From the NCBI GenBank assembly GCA_016165875.1, contig JABBOT010000011.1, positions 12,959,766-13,023,765 on the forward strand: 64,000 nucleotides of DNA, given 5' to 3'. Of the stretch, positions 10,401 to 20,383 are shown piece by piece (the stretch's first letter is position 1; each line of letters opens with the position of its first letter). The notes beneath the pieces were generated by a model. It was not told the DNA's origin. It saw nothing but the letters and a program-made list of their open reading frames with translations, and did no database searches. The stretch is from Acanthopleura granulata. Lineage: Eukaryota; Mollusca; Polyplacophora; Chitonida; Chitonidae. A program made the translations under genes and the position numbers.

Positions 10401-11748
10401 GTTTTATCCCGTAGTCAACAATATTTCGTTTATATGACGGCGGCCAACATTGTGGTGGGAGGAAACCAGACGGAATTGTTGAAACATTCACAACTTTTGT
10501 CACATCAAGTGCATTCTGAGGTATATTTGATGTATATAATTTCCACTGATTTAGGACAAATCAGACATGTCCGTGCATGCATCACTATTTGTACACCGTA
10601 AAAGTGGACCATTCAGTAACAAGTAAATCAGTTAAAAGTACCATCGCAGTAAAAGCACACCGTTTTCCACTTTTACTCTGCAGTGTTTGTGTACTACGCA
10701 AGCTTTTTGTGCGCAGACATACACCTAAATGTGTGATGTTCACCAGGGAATTACAAAGGTGTGCACAGGTTTGGACCCATTTGTTAAAGGCTGCAAGAAG
10801 TTTTAGGAGCTCCTCATTTTAGCCGGTGGGGAGCGGGAACCCAGTTTAAGTGGAGGGGTAAATTAACCTTGTTGGCAAGGAGAAGAGGGGCAAGCCCGGG
10901 CTAATTTAAACCGTCGACGCCACTAGGGGCAGCCCACGGGCGGATTTGTACGCGTAAAACCAGGAGGCAAACTAGTTCCCCGATAGAGGGCGATCTAGCA
11001 GCGGAGAGGAATTTTTAGTCGTGGAGTCTCGATTAACCAAAGTGCAGACCACAGGATGGTCACTGTTACGTTGCTTCTATTAACATTTTCCTTCGCAATG
11101 ACGTTCGTCTGAATCATTTATGAATTTGTTAAATGTACAGAAACAATCGACCGGGGGTCTAAGATGGTTCACTGATGCTGTTTAACACGCCACCTATCGG
11201 AGAGGTAGTTTAGTTCTGCAGTTTTTGCAATTTTTGTATTAAAACAATGTTGTCATTACATTTCTACAGAAAAAATAGATTCGAAAATCAATGCGCTTTT
11301 AGTTACGTACGGATTTACGGAAATGCCAGTATTACGCAGTTGTTTAATACTTTCCCCTTTGGTAAAATCATTATGCTCCTTTTCATTTGTTCTGTTTAAC
11401 GCTCGTATATAATATAATATTTATCGACTTCACATTCGGTTGATACATGGATGTGTGAACTCTTTTCTCGGTTCATATGTCCATGTATCAACCTCATGGA
11501 AAGTCTTTAATTGTATATTACGCTCTGGACTCACCCGCAAGCATTGAGCACCCCAACAAAGTCGATCCTACCATATACAGGCGGGCAGTGTCAGTGTCAA
11601 AATAGTATTGGAGTTCTAGAATGAAAAGTCCGTAAGACGTCGCAACAATTTCACACAGAAACAGGATGAAAAACGAGGACAAACAGACGACATAGTCAGC
11701 TGCGGTTTCCGCTTCCGGTCCATTGTCCGAATCTTTCCTGTTTGCCAT
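627..11748 (-). CDS. SLC16-like (monocarboxylate transporter-like) MFS protein, complete six-exon gene
   Basis: Coding exons in transcript order: 11748-11535, 9106-8963, 6897-6250, 4129-3860, 2023-1898, 784-627. All five introns are GT-AG and phase 1. The joined frame is 1560 nt, 519 residues, a normal SLC16 length. It shows six transmembrane segments, a long hydrophilic loop (about 193-305) and six more segments. The SLC16 signature at the loop before TM5 is present (RFNRHRAFATGVASSGGGVG). The N-terminal signature (D/E-G-G-W-G-W before TM1) is not: that site reads ETAADYVV. In TM8 the motif aligned with Asp302-x3-Arg306 of rat MCT1 reads TNVVGR, so Arg373 is kept but Asn369 replaces the acidic residue, as in several orphan family members. 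Lactate/proton cotransport should therefore not be assumed; a plasma-membrane carrier of unknown substrate is safer. Confidence 0.88.
1041..1217 (+). repeat. tRNA-derived SINE family 1 (5'-truncated)
   Basis: Body and tail of the commonest repeat in the window: 'AGGTCTGCCAGCAACCTG', 'ATAATGCTGGCCGG', 'AAGTACGGCGTAAAACACCA' and an A-rich end. It lies in the last intron of the SLC16-like gene. Confidence 0.8.
1898..2023 (-). CDS. SLC16-like gene, exon 5 (TM9-TM10)
   Basis: 126 nt between CCTTTATAG and GTAAGC. It encodes SCISIRSVVVADVLSRDLL and ADAFGVICVAQGICYMVL, matching the SLC16 pattern 'S-L-R-S-V-V-L-x-D-L-L ... A-F-G-L ... x-Q-G'. Both splice phases are 1. The usual GPP after the QGI block is replaced by LPT. 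Confidence 0.82.
2024..3859. other. SLC16-like gene intron 4
   Basis: No exon recognised. The stretch 2120-2400 repeats a loose theme (CAGTAACA-CGAAA...ACACGA...) and 2720-2750 holds a decayed look-alike of the exon 5 acceptor. The open frames here have no family resemblance. Confidence 0.4.
3860..4129 (-). CDS. SLC16-like gene, exon 4 (TM7/8 junction to TM9)
   Basis: 270 nt, opened by TTTCTTTCAG. A second CAG 12 nt downstream in transcript order (4120-4118) would remove four residues in frame. Family alignment and phase accept both; I chose the upstream one because it keeps LFQVLFYLPGL. It contains TNVVGRALAGALANHP (TM8, with the conserved Arg) and ends at VFGVCS|GTAAGT. Base composition is GC-richer than its surroundings. 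Confidence 0.86.
6020..6172 (+). repeat. Direct repeat copy A flanking exon 3
   Basis: Matches 7205-7352 over about 150 bp, sharing 'CAGATAAAGTTTCAAGAAT', 'TTTGTAGCCATTTGGGA' and 'AGAGTTTCCTCTTATTTGAA' in the same order and orientation. Family unknown. Confidence 0.8.
6250..6897 (-). CDS. SLC16-like gene, exon 3 (TM4-TM6, central loop, TM7)
   Basis: 648 nt between CTGTTCAG and GTGAGT. It encodes GLSLGVVYVTAIVMVGLRF (TM4), the second SLC16 signature with TM5, TM6 (GTTLLVAGMFLNCCVFAAMI), a charged loop of about 110 residues and TM7 ending LVMCLYTG. The exon is flanked by a direct repeat of about 150 bp (6020-6172 and 7205-7352). Confidence 0.9.
7205..7352 (+). repeat. Direct repeat copy B flanking exon 3
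   Basis: Partner of 6020-6172. Exon 3 of the SLC16-like gene lies between the two copies. Confidence 0.8.
7399..7490. repeat. (TA)n(GA)n microsatellite
   Basis: About 90 bp of alternating TA followed by GA, with one GT interruption. An apparent reading frame across it (repeating Arg-Glu) is a product of the repeat. Confidence 0.95.
7499..7626 (+). repeat. Short dispersed repeat with internal symmetry, copy 1
   Basis: Contains 'GTTTTACGAAGAGG-TGTAA', a near-palindromic 'CATGACGACGTATC...CGTCGTCATGG' centre and 'GTAAAACAGGCCCG'. The copy at 16055-16172 is in the opposite orientation. The structure suggests a small non-autonomous element. Confidence 0.55.
8414..8451. repeat. AT-rich perfect inverted repeat
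   Basis: AAACAAAATACAAAAC pairs perfectly with its complement across a T6 loop, in SLC16-like intron 2. Probably a simple foldback. Confidence 0.75.
8963..9106 (-). CDS. SLC16-like gene, exon 2 (end of TM2 and TM3)
   Basis: This 144-nt exon lies between TTTTCAG and GTACAT. It encodes 48 residues including the typical SLC16 segment VVVSFLLERYSIRVILIGG and a TM3 rich in small residues. Entry and exit phases are both 1 and the frame joins exons 1 and 3 without a break. Confidence 0.87.
9290..9620 (+). repeat. SINE family 2
   Basis: Shares with 54735-55065 the string 'TTGTTGCTGCCTC', 'TTGGCACTCA-CACTGAGAG', 'TAGAGCAAGG', 'CAGTATAATGT-ACTG' and a 3' part around 'ACATTCTAAGGAC'. The head (GTTGGAGAGTCCACC...GGATCAATTGGG) looks like a degraded tRNA promoter. 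I recognise this as a second molluscan-type SINE; the family name is not certain. Confidence 0.65.
10382..10484 (-). repeat. SINE family 1, tail fragment
   Basis: Reverse-complement tail 'TTTGATTGGTGTTTTA' and 'ATATGACGGCGGCCAACAT', truncated before the tRNA-like head. Confidence 0.75.
10640..10830 (+). repeat. Unnamed dispersed repeat, copy 1
   Basis: Shares with 12300-12530 and 33590-33835 the ordered blocks 'TGTGTACTAC', 'TGTGCGCA', 'TTGTTAAAGGC-G-AA' and a GAGTTCCCCATT-like end. No coding content recognised. Confidence 0.6.
11438..11493. repeat. Near-perfect hairpin in SLC16-like intron 1
   Basis: GGTTGATACATGGA at 11438-11451 is exactly complementary to 11480-11493. After a four-base internal mismatch, TGAAC pairs with GTTCA, leaving a loop of about 10 nt. 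Total stem is about 24 bp. Role unknown. Confidence 0.8.
11535..11748 (-). CDS. SLC16-like gene, exon 1 (start codon, TM1 to start of TM2)
   Basis: ATG at 11748 starts MANRKDSDNGPEAETAADYV, a short acidic cytoplasmic N-terminus followed by a hydrophobic TM1 and the start of TM2 (GSTLLGCSMLAG). The donor is GCGG|GTGAGT at 11535/11534, phase 1. No upstream in-frame ATG is needed. A degenerate tandem repeat lies immediately upstream. Confidence 0.85.
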
Positions 11749-11766
11749 CGAAAACTTCTAGTCTAA

Positions 11767-12065
11767 AAAAGAAAATGTATGAGTGGCAAATCTGTTGTTC
11801 ACTGGGAATGTAAAAGATAACAATGTATAAATGACAGACGCGTGGTTCAGTGAGGCAGTAAAAGATAACAATTTACGGATTTACAATTTACAATTTGTTA
11901 AATGAACAATATAAAATCTGACAATGAGCAAGTGACAGTTCTCTCGTTCAATGACCAATGTAAAAGATAACAATGTTCGAATGGCACGTCTCTTCATCAG
12001 AGAGGAATGTAAGAGAGAACAACGTGCAAATGCAGATCGCTCGTTTAATGAGGAACATAACCTGC
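11767..12065. repeat. Degenerate tandem repeat upstream of the SLC16-like start codon
   Basis: About five diverged units of about 50 bp built on 'AATGTAAAAGATAACAATG' followed by 'CGTTCA-TGAG'-like sequence. It begins 20 bp from the start codon of exon 1, so it lies in the presumed 5'UTR or promoter. Confidence 0.6.
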
Positions 12066-12299
12066 CCAAAAGAAGTTGGCTCAAGGGACAAATTCTCTAA
12101 CGTCACCGTTTCTGTGTAAATGTTGTCCATTTCTCCACAGCTGAACAAAAGAGTCAACAGAACGTGAAGGATGGCTGCCATTCATAAAAAAACTTTAAAG
12201 ATACTAGAAACTCTCGTAAGACAAAAATTTCACATTTTGCTTTGTGTAGTCCATAACATTAATCAGATATGGCCTTGCGTACATATATTCTGAAAGGTG

Positions 12300-12530
12300 A
12301 ACGACTGCTAATGGGAGACTGACGGGCTACACAAAAGAGTCCAAATCTCTGTAAAAACAAATTGTTTCCTGTTGTGACGCTACAGGGTTTGTGTATTACA
12401 TAAGTGTTTTGTATGCTCACATGCATCTGAACGTCTGACGTTCTACCTGGAAAGAACAAAAGAGTACACATCTTTGGACGCCTGTGTTAAAGGCGGGAAT
12501 GGGTTTAATGAGTTCCCCATTTTAAAAGCT
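12300..12530 (+). repeat. Unnamed dispersed repeat, copy 2
   Basis: Contains 'CGGGCTACACAAAAGAGTCC', 'CTACCTGGAAAGAACAAA', 'TGTTAAAGGCGGGAA' and 'GAGTTCCCCATT', each matched closely by the copy at 33590-33835. Confidence 0.7.
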
Positions 12531-12953
12531 TTCAAAATTTACATAACTTTAATTGGAATTTCATTTTCATCTTTAAGTGGAAGGAAAGATAAGAGAGCGG
12601 AGAATAAGAATGTAAAAAAAAAGTATATATGAAAAAAGTTTAGCCCTGATGGGTTCCAGTCTCGGTAATTACGTTGCTGATCTTGATTGCAGAGCAAAGA
12701 TGATTAAAGAGACTATCAAGGAGCTTTTTGGAAAAAGATGAACAAATACAAATCTAATATAATTTTTGCTATTATTTTAGAGCATTTTAGACAACGTGTA
12801 TGTTTTTATTATTAACCACCCATTAAATAATTTTTTTTAACATTTAATCTACCTGTTTATACTGCCATACTTGTAATTTTAGATATTATCACTACGTCCT
12901 TGTCTATTTAATCCATGTGTTTACCCTCTTTACCCACATTCCTTTATAAACGT

Positions 12954-13061
12954 TGTCCCATGTATATATGTTCCTCATTTTACATTTATGTCCCATGTAT
13001 ATATGTTCCTCATTTTACATTTATGTCCCATGTATATATGTTCCTCATTTTACATTTATGT
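12954..13061 (+). repeat. 35-bp tandem repeat, three copies
   Basis: Three nearly identical units of 'TGTCCCATGTATATATG' plus 'TTCCTCATTTTACATTTA'. No function evident. Confidence 0.95.
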
Positions 13062-13959
13062 TCATTCCTGAAAGTGGTTTAAATAAACCCGAGATATTGA
13101 ATCATGTATCGCCTTGCCTCAGTGGTTGAAGTTGTCATCATACTCTACTTTGTGAGGCTTATTAGTGGTAATGGAGATATAATCTAAGGAGTTCAAATTA
13201 CACACAATATACAGAAACACACAAACAATAACAAAAATATAGTTTCTCATGGCATATTCCAGTACCTCGAGGCAGTGAGGCGTCCACAAAGTTTATGAGG
13301 AAGCCAAGCTGGGGCCACAATTGATGTGTTCTTTGAAAATATGCGCACGTTTCTGTCTCATATGTATATTTTATAATACTTATTCTGCACTAAAAGAAAT
13401 ATTTGATTCCCACAAATTGACTCCTACTCTAACAGTGACTTCAATGATAACTTGGTGCAAGCTGTGCTTATGTTGAACAACTCCGATCACATGCCTAAAC
13501 ATGTGCATAAGTGTGTAATGGCTTGGCCTTGTTACTAGCAACATTATTGTGTAAAATTTTGACATTTTCATGACTCGAAATACGGCATCAATTAAAGTTA
13601 CGTGTCAGACATGAAGACATTAACACAATTATTACATATCCTACAGAGACACGGGCCTAGTAAAAAGTGTAGGTGAAGCTGGCCTTATGTGGCTGCACCA
13701 TGTCTTTCTAATACACTTTGTGATCGCATCACAGTATCCAGGTTCCCCATTACTCTAATCGATATTACAGCAGACCAAAAATCCGATCGAAACGCTACGA
13801 GTGTAAAAGGCGAGTCTCAGTCCACAGAAATAGGAAAATGTACAATTTTGGGAAATCCCTCAAGTGTTCATCAGGTGATAATCGGTCCTTTGTACGACGC
13901 GCCGAACAGGGTTTGTTATTGTGTTCCATTTGTGCATTTAACATAGCACTTGTACCAAC

Positions 13960-14395
13960 CCCAAGACTCAACACGATCAGAACTCAACGTCGCGTTTCAA
14001 AACCTGATGTCGAATTTTTGCATCGTGTTTTAAATTTGCCCATAACATGCAAAAACTGGACGCAAAAAGTCGAGGTTGACTTTCAAATGTTTGATTCAAG
14101 GTTTGCTAGTACCAACGCGCATGCAGAGGGAGCAGTTTGTTTTCAAATGGTTCCATGACCGACATGGAGTAGACTGAACGAGAAGTGTATATCTATTTCA
14201 GGAAAGAAACTAAATGCTCCCTCCCCACGCGCCACTATACCAACAAACCTCGGCGTGGCGTTCCAAAACACGACGCCGGCTTCGTGCGTCAAGTCTGGTC
14301 TATGCAAGTTTAAAACTCGACGTCGTGTTTTGAAATGCGAAGTCGAGTTTTAAACATGCAAAATCTCGACGTCACGTTTCAGAAACTTGCTTTCG
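13960..14395. repeat. Irregular repeats of a CGACGTCG / TTTTGAAA motif
   Basis: Short phrases such as 'CTCGACGTCGTGTTTTGAAA', 'GATGTCGAATTTT' and 'CTCGACGTCACGTTTCAGAAA' recur with variable spacing and CpG-rich cores. The flanking open frame (13838-14158) has no recognisable domain. Confidence 0.5.
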
Positions 14396-14399
14396 TCGA

Positions 14400-16050
14400 A
14401 AATTTGGAATTGACATGTGCTATTTTAATGGCACAAACGGAACACCATTATATGTAGCAAACCGCCTGGGTAACCAACGCTCTCCCCTGGGGAGTTGGTG
14501 AGAGGGAAATATCCAAAGTCACTTGACGGGCAAAGGAGATACATTCCTCAAACTTGACACAAAATGTCCTCATTTCAAAGAGTGAATTTTAAAGAGTACG
14601 CAGCCGCACAAAAGATAAGAATTTCCATTGAGGTCACCCCGCATGCATTTTTAGAAAATATCATTGTTTATATTATGCACCACGGAACAGCTCAAGACAT
14701 GTAACTGATATTAATCGTTTAACAGATGATCTGATTCACCTGTCGTCAGAAATTCCAACATATGTGGATACACATATCGGAGGCTTTGTTTATTAGCTTG
14801 GAAGGTTAATTGGAAAATTACGAAAGTTCTGTATGTTCTAGGGTGCCATTGTCATCCAAGTTGAGACAATAAGACAAAATCATGAAGGATCTAACTGGTT
14901 AATGCATCTGTCTATTCTGTATATTAAGGGAGTTTTATAGGATGCTTACTATCCTGTGTGACACGGGTCAAGTACAGAGCCATGTAAAGATCTTGAAAAT
15001 TTTCTGCCAGATATCGCATACCATTAAAGTTCATCATTAAATTGCCAAATGTTGGCAGTTTAGCCTGGGTACTGACATGGAGAGAACAGCTGTCTTTAAC
15101 TGGGTCTCAAGATGGAATGTTTCTTAAAATTTGTACTCAACTGCATGCTTCTTGCTTATACTGAACATAGCAAGACGAACACGAGGTTACAATGATCCTT
15201 AGCACAAACATTACACGATAAACTAGGGCTTTAAATTATCGTTATCACGTCATGAAGAATACAAACAACATTAATATGCATCTAACTGAGTACTTGAACT
15301 GAAGTATGTACAACCCCTTCCTCTCTGACAAACACACGTAAATTTGAAGGTACCGCAGCCCTGACGTATTCATCTCGGTCAACCTAAATCAAGGCGTAGC
15401 TTTTAAGAACTATCATAGTTCTTATATGAATATATTACCTGAACTCACGTAAACACCGAATAACAATCAACTTTGAATGAATGCTACCCTACTTCTTATA
15501 CCTTTGGGACAGATATTAATACTATTGTAGCCTAAAAAAAAAAGCGAAATCCACAAAAATGTTTTTCATCAGATGGACTAACCATGTGAAAACGAAGGTG
15601 TGTGTTCCTGTCACAATTACATGTATATTGGCTAAAAAATGGGTGTCCCAAATTTTAGAAGAAGTAGGGTGCTATCAGAAATTGCCAAGAATATTAGACA
15701 TGTGGGCTGGAGGGACGCATAAGGCTTTCTTAAGGACATTGTGTGTGTCAGTAAGTAGAAAATACGTAATATGTTCTGCGTGTTCTACCCTGTAGCTCTG
15801 TTTCAAAAAGTATTGGAAAGGGTTTAATTAGTGTTGGAATAAAGATACAGGCAAACGCCAACTGGCCCATTTCTCAAAAATATCACTTATCCACATGTAC
15901 GGATACTCTTAATATGGGTGGCTGACACTTTCATTTGGCTCAAGGGTGAAAAAAGCTCTTCAGTCTTAAATTATCTCGAATTTGTATTTTTCAGCAATCA
16001 CCATGGAAACCTACCTTTTCATGCAACAAAGGGGGTACCAGTATGTATTT
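14400..16050. other. Intergenic, nothing recognised
   Basis: AT-rich unique-looking sequence. The open frames (for example 15559-15795) have no family resemblance and no splice context I could support. Confidence 0.4.
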
Positions 16051-16054
16051 CTGT

Positions 16055-16172
16055 GGCCCGTTTCACAAACAGGGTTTAATGGCCATGACGACACATATTG
16101 TAGAGATACGTCGCAATGGTAGTTACGTTTGAAGAAACGTTACATCCTCTTCGTAAAACCGGCCCCGGGCTC
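16055..16172 (-). repeat. Short dispersed repeat with internal symmetry, copy 2
   Basis: Reverse-complement relative of 7499-7626, sharing the GTTTTACGAAGAGGATGTAA end and the GACGTATCTCTACA centre. A weaker third relative may lie at 32515-32650. Confidence 0.5.
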
Positions 16173-16477
16173 TTGAAGGGTAGGCCTATAGTATATATAC
16201 CTTACAAAGGTACATGTAAGCAGGGTAATTGACTGCGTTCAGACATAAGCTTTGTCTGTTTCACATTAGCTTCCTTCACACTAGGGGCAGAAATAAGGAG
16301 GGGACAGTGACGAATTCCATGCCCATTTTGTGGAAATGGGTAAAGTAGTACAACCGTAACACAGTCCAGGCCACGGATTCGGACAGACAACTTGAGGACA
16401 AAATTATTCCCCTGCGTTGAGAAAAATTGTGCCGGATTTCCGAGACTGACAAATCAACATAGTGAGACCTTTTAAAC

Positions 16478-16631
16478 ATGGCGACAGATTCGGATGACAT
16501 TGAAATGCTGATTCATGAAATGGAATGGAAAAGATTGTTATATGATCTTAGTGATTGCAACTACAAAGAGAAAACAAATGGGTGTGTGGACTGAGATCGC
16601 CCAGCATGTGATATTTGAAAACAGTAACTAA
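16478..16631 (+). pseudogene. MADF-domain fragment with a frameshift
   Basis: ATG at 16478 (purine at -3) gives a 38-residue frame ending at TGA 16592-16594. Its middle, EMLIHEMEWKRLLYDLSDCN followed by YKEK, resembles the start of a MADF (Adf-1/SANT-like) domain. Beyond an A4 run at 16571-16574, the +1 frame continues with the next expected piece, MGVWTEIAQHVIFENSN, and stops at 16629-16631. Removing one A would join the two. MADF proteins are transcription factors or the DNA-binding partner proteins of Harbinger transposons. The remainder is missing, so this is probably a transposon or gene remnant; a sequencing indel cannot be excluded. Confidence 0.45.
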
Positions 16632-17039
16632 ATTACTGTATTGGGCGGGTTAGCTTACTTTGTTTCGCATCGCAAACTGGCCACTGTATAACTTAGTCAA
16701 TGTGCTTAATCAACAACACCAACACACGGTATAATTTCTGCGTAAAGCTTCTTATCATTTATGTTGCTGACAAACTGTATTCTCTGATGATCAATTACTG
16801 AACGAAACAATCACCAGATTATGACGACAAAAACCGACTCTCTGGTTCGAATTTCACAGTTGTGAGTGCAACGCTCCGAAAACATTATACTGGTTCAGGA
16901 ATTTGGTAAGGACTCCTGGAACACAGGTCAATTCGTCTGGCAACACACCCGTACGACTCGACGTAATTCAGCTCGCACAACGGATGAAATTATGTAGTAT
17001 GGACTAATGTGTTGTTGTGTTTATTTATGGTGGGGTCGT

Positions 17040-17200
17040 GGGGGGGAATCTCCAGGTTGCTGGGAGGCCTTCACACGTACTGCCGGAGAGGAATCAGTCA
17101 TGATCTGAACATGAGCTCACAGCGACCACATTGGTGAGAGTCTTCTGGGTCGTTACTCTGCTCTTGCTCGCTAACCAACTGAACCACGGAGCCCTGCCTC
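17040..17200 (-). repeat. SINE family 1, head part
   Basis: Diverged copy read on the minus strand: GGCTCCGTGGTTCAGTTGGT (A-box region) through GAGCTCATGTTC to the 'CCAGCAACCTGG'-like body. Confidence 0.65.
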
Positions 17201-17206
17201 CCCGAT

Positions 17207-18557
17207 AATTGTTGATCCAGATGGCCTATCTACATTATATGATACACGGTCGTATTTGTCATATTGCTAGGCGGGAGAAATATGTAAACGCCCTCTACAT
17301 TTTATTTCTGGTAAACTGAAGAAAGCTGTCATGTGTTCCCTCGTCTGAGTATAGAGCTAATATAAAGCATCCGCTCAATCGTTCAGATTTTTCTCTGACA
17401 AGTTATTGAAAATCCCAGTGTTTCTCAAAAGATATGGCCATCATCATAGGTGGTAGAATTGTCACCACAAATAATCACAAACCACCAAAACCCGTAGGTT
17501 TTTGTTGTTTCGCTTCGACCGTCACCGGTGATGGTAATCGCTCTTTTGTTTACAGACTGTGTCCAAAACGAAAACTCAGAAAAAAATTATCACCTTTTTC
17601 GGATATTTATCAATAGTAATTTAGGTCGTTTATATTTTGAAGCTAACTTGACCATTTCCATCATGTATTCAACCAATAAGATAACTACAAAGAGGCCACA
17701 CGGCCGGCTATGGTAAGTCGGCTAATCATTAGACAGTTTGACTTTTATAAAACGGCTTACTAGTCAGTTTTTTGTAGCCTGCCCACGTTACAGCAGCCGA
17801 TACTGATGTCCAAACACCCAATAATATTCACAACTTTCCTGTACATCGTTGCCTTACAGGTAAAAAGTTACTACAGCATCGGTTAAAAATGAAGTTACTA
17901 CATTATTGGTCGCTTTTACAACGGTATCGATCGTTGTAACATTATCGATCAAAAAGTGATGCAATACCGGTTGGTTACTATATTTTCAGTGGCAACAGGC
18001 CCTGGGTTTTAGTCGCAAAACAAAGCGGTAGTTCACCAGAGGCATAACAGCCGAGAATGATGTGTTTTTCACAGCTCGCAGCCGCATTGTGTAAGTGATA
18101 AATGCGTGGTCATGTTGAGATGATATTAGATTTATGGCGGTCCAGTCGACGTGTTTTAGTCAGATGACCCAAGGTAGCTAAACTAACTGTAAAAGAAGAA
18201 AAAAATATGCAAGAACACGCTGACATCCACGCACATACGCATATAGTGTGCAACGCAAATGAAGAGTCTTCATAACAAACCATTACAACTTCAAGAGCTA
18301 ACCACACTTCGTATTACACCAGAACTTTGACAAAACCACAGGAGAACATGAATCTCACTGATGTGGGTGCACACAGACGCGCATCACTCAAGAATAATTA
18401 TAACATTTACATATTATAATTACATGCAGCTCTATGCACTAACTAACCGTTGATTTTAACAAATCCGGGCTGAACCGTAGGAAAAATATACATGTATACT
18501 CCATTCTGTAGCACTACACATGTGCAATTAGTTACAGCGCCGTAAAATAACATAACT
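17207..18557. other. Intergenic, nothing recognised
   Basis: No gene or repeat recognised, apart from self-complementary phrases around 'ATCGATCGTTGTAAC' near 17930. Confidence 0.35.
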
Positions 18558-18560
18558 AAC

Positions 18561-18714
18561 AGCCTGTGGATGGTCGTAACTCTCTCACCTCTCCCCCCCC
18601 CCCCACCGGTCTTTGTTCGGTTTCCTCAGTCCCACTGTAATGCTGGCCGCCGTCGTATAGGTGATATATTCTTGATTACAGCGTAAAAAATTAATCCAGT
18701 GAATAAATGTAACA
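18561..18714 (+). repeat. SINE family 1, 3' part
   Basis: From 'AGCCTGTGGATGGTCGTA' through a C12 run and 'TGCTGGCCGCCGTCGTATAG' to the AATAAAT end. Confidence 0.75.
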
Positions 18715-19366
18715 AAATCACCACGTACCAGAAAACTCCTTCCTAGTGGATGTGTAGGTGTTAAAGCTCGAGGGCGTGTTCAAACGCGAACAAACCAGCG
18801 TGAGGTTTACTCTGACAATTATGAGCGAGTTTAAACACGTTTAAAACAACGTCTATAAGGTAGGTCAAATGTTATCTCGTCTCAGCAATTTCTTCTGCCC
18901 ATGGGGCTAAGCATGACTTTATATAGGTTAGAAATAGGAAAGAACAGCACGTAGGAAAGCATTTCTTATATTTAGACGATAAGGTCGACCTAGCACTTAT
19001 TTTTTAAAAGCGTAAATAAACCAGAAAAGCCATGTTATTCAGCCTGTAATTTGATTTGCATATATACTCCAAGTTATTCATTTCTGGGCTTTGTAGCCAC
19101 GGTGATCTTTGGTTTTTCCGTCATTGTTGTAGTGTGTAGAATCCGAGTAACCACTAGTATTCGTGGTGGCCAAAGCGACTTCTACTTGTAATTACCAGGC
19201 TTTTATTGACTCCCATATTTACAACATTACATATTCTAAATCAGCATCACGGACAGATTCTCAGTTTGCAATTTTTTTTTTATGTGTGTTAAGATCAACT
19301 ATTGCGCTAAAAACCTCAAACAACATTAGAAAATCTGGCCCCTATTTGTAATTTAAAAAGACAATG

Positions 19367-19672
19367 TAACAGATGTAAAAACTTAATTCGGTTCATGCCT
19401 CTTTATTAAATGGTAAGAGTACGAAAACAGATGTATAAACTTAACTCGGTTCATACCTCTTTATTAAATGGTAAGAGTACGAAAACAGATGTATAAACTT
19501 AACTCGGTTCATGCCTCTTTATTAAATGGTATGAGTACGAAAACAGATGTATAAACTTAACTCGGTTCATACCTCTTTATTAAATGGTAAGAGTACGAAA
19601 ACAGATGTATAAACTTAACTCGGTTCATGCCTCTTTATTAAATGGTAAGAGTACGAAAACAGATGTATAGAT
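19367..19672 (+). repeat. 59-bp minisatellite, five copies
   Basis: Five head-to-tail copies, each beginning 'ACAGATGTATAAACTTAA' and containing 'CTCTTTATTAAATGGTA', with only a few substitutions. The first unit is the most diverged. A partial sixth unit ends the array. High similarity implies recent expansion. Confidence 0.95.
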
Positions 19673-20147
19673 TTGGAAGATTACTGCGCAAACTTATAGT
19701 GTCGTCCAAATTTCAGTGATGTGGGTGGATCGGTTTAAAAGAAATGAGTGTATCCGTTTAGAAAATCTTCAAAAAATGAAAGCAGCAAAACACTGTTGAC
19801 CGCCGATGCCGAATTCTTCTCTCATATATGGTGGAAATTGTAGCGTAAAGTGCGTCAAAGTCTGCTTTATGTTTCATGCCATTTATCCTGTAAAATTTAT
19901 TGACGAATTTGGGAAATACTTTATAATATACGTATATAATTCAGAAATTCGCTCGAGAATGAATATTCATTAGATTATACACTGAGTCAAATGGTTAGTC
20001 TTCCGAAAACAGAAATGGATAGAAAGCCAGCCAGGTATAGAATAGCGCGGACTTCAACAAGATTTCACCTAGTTTAACACGGGTTGCACCAAACTGTAGT
20101 CCTTCGCACGAATTCGAGACATATGTATTTCATTTTTGACTGGTGCC

Positions 20148-20383
20148 TTACGCCGTACTCAAAAATATTTCACTAATACGACGCCGACCAGCAATATGAA
20201 GGGCGGAAAACGGGCAGAGCCCTGGGGGAACCCATGACCATCCGCAGGTTGACATTCCCACGTACCACCGGTGAGGAAGCCAGCATGAGCTGGACTTGAA
20301 CTCAGTGCAACCACAGTGGTAAGAGACCCCTGAGTCATTACGCTGCAATACAGTGCAGCAATCCTCTCGGCAACGGGGCCCCA
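20148..20383 (-). repeat. SINE family 1, nearly full length
   Basis: Tail ('GCCGTACTCAAAAATATTTC' on the plus strand), body and tRNA-like head with B box GAGTTCAAGTCC are all present; the A-box region is degraded. Confidence 0.85.

Larger units (their letters stand above)
9107..11534. other. SLC16-like gene intron 1
   Basis: About 2.4 kb. It contains a SINE of a second family (9290-9620), a short SINE fragment (10382-10484), one copy of an unnamed dispersed repeat (10640-10830) and a near-perfect hairpin (11438-11493) about 40 bp from the exon 1 donor. No coding exon was recognised. Confidence 0.6.
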
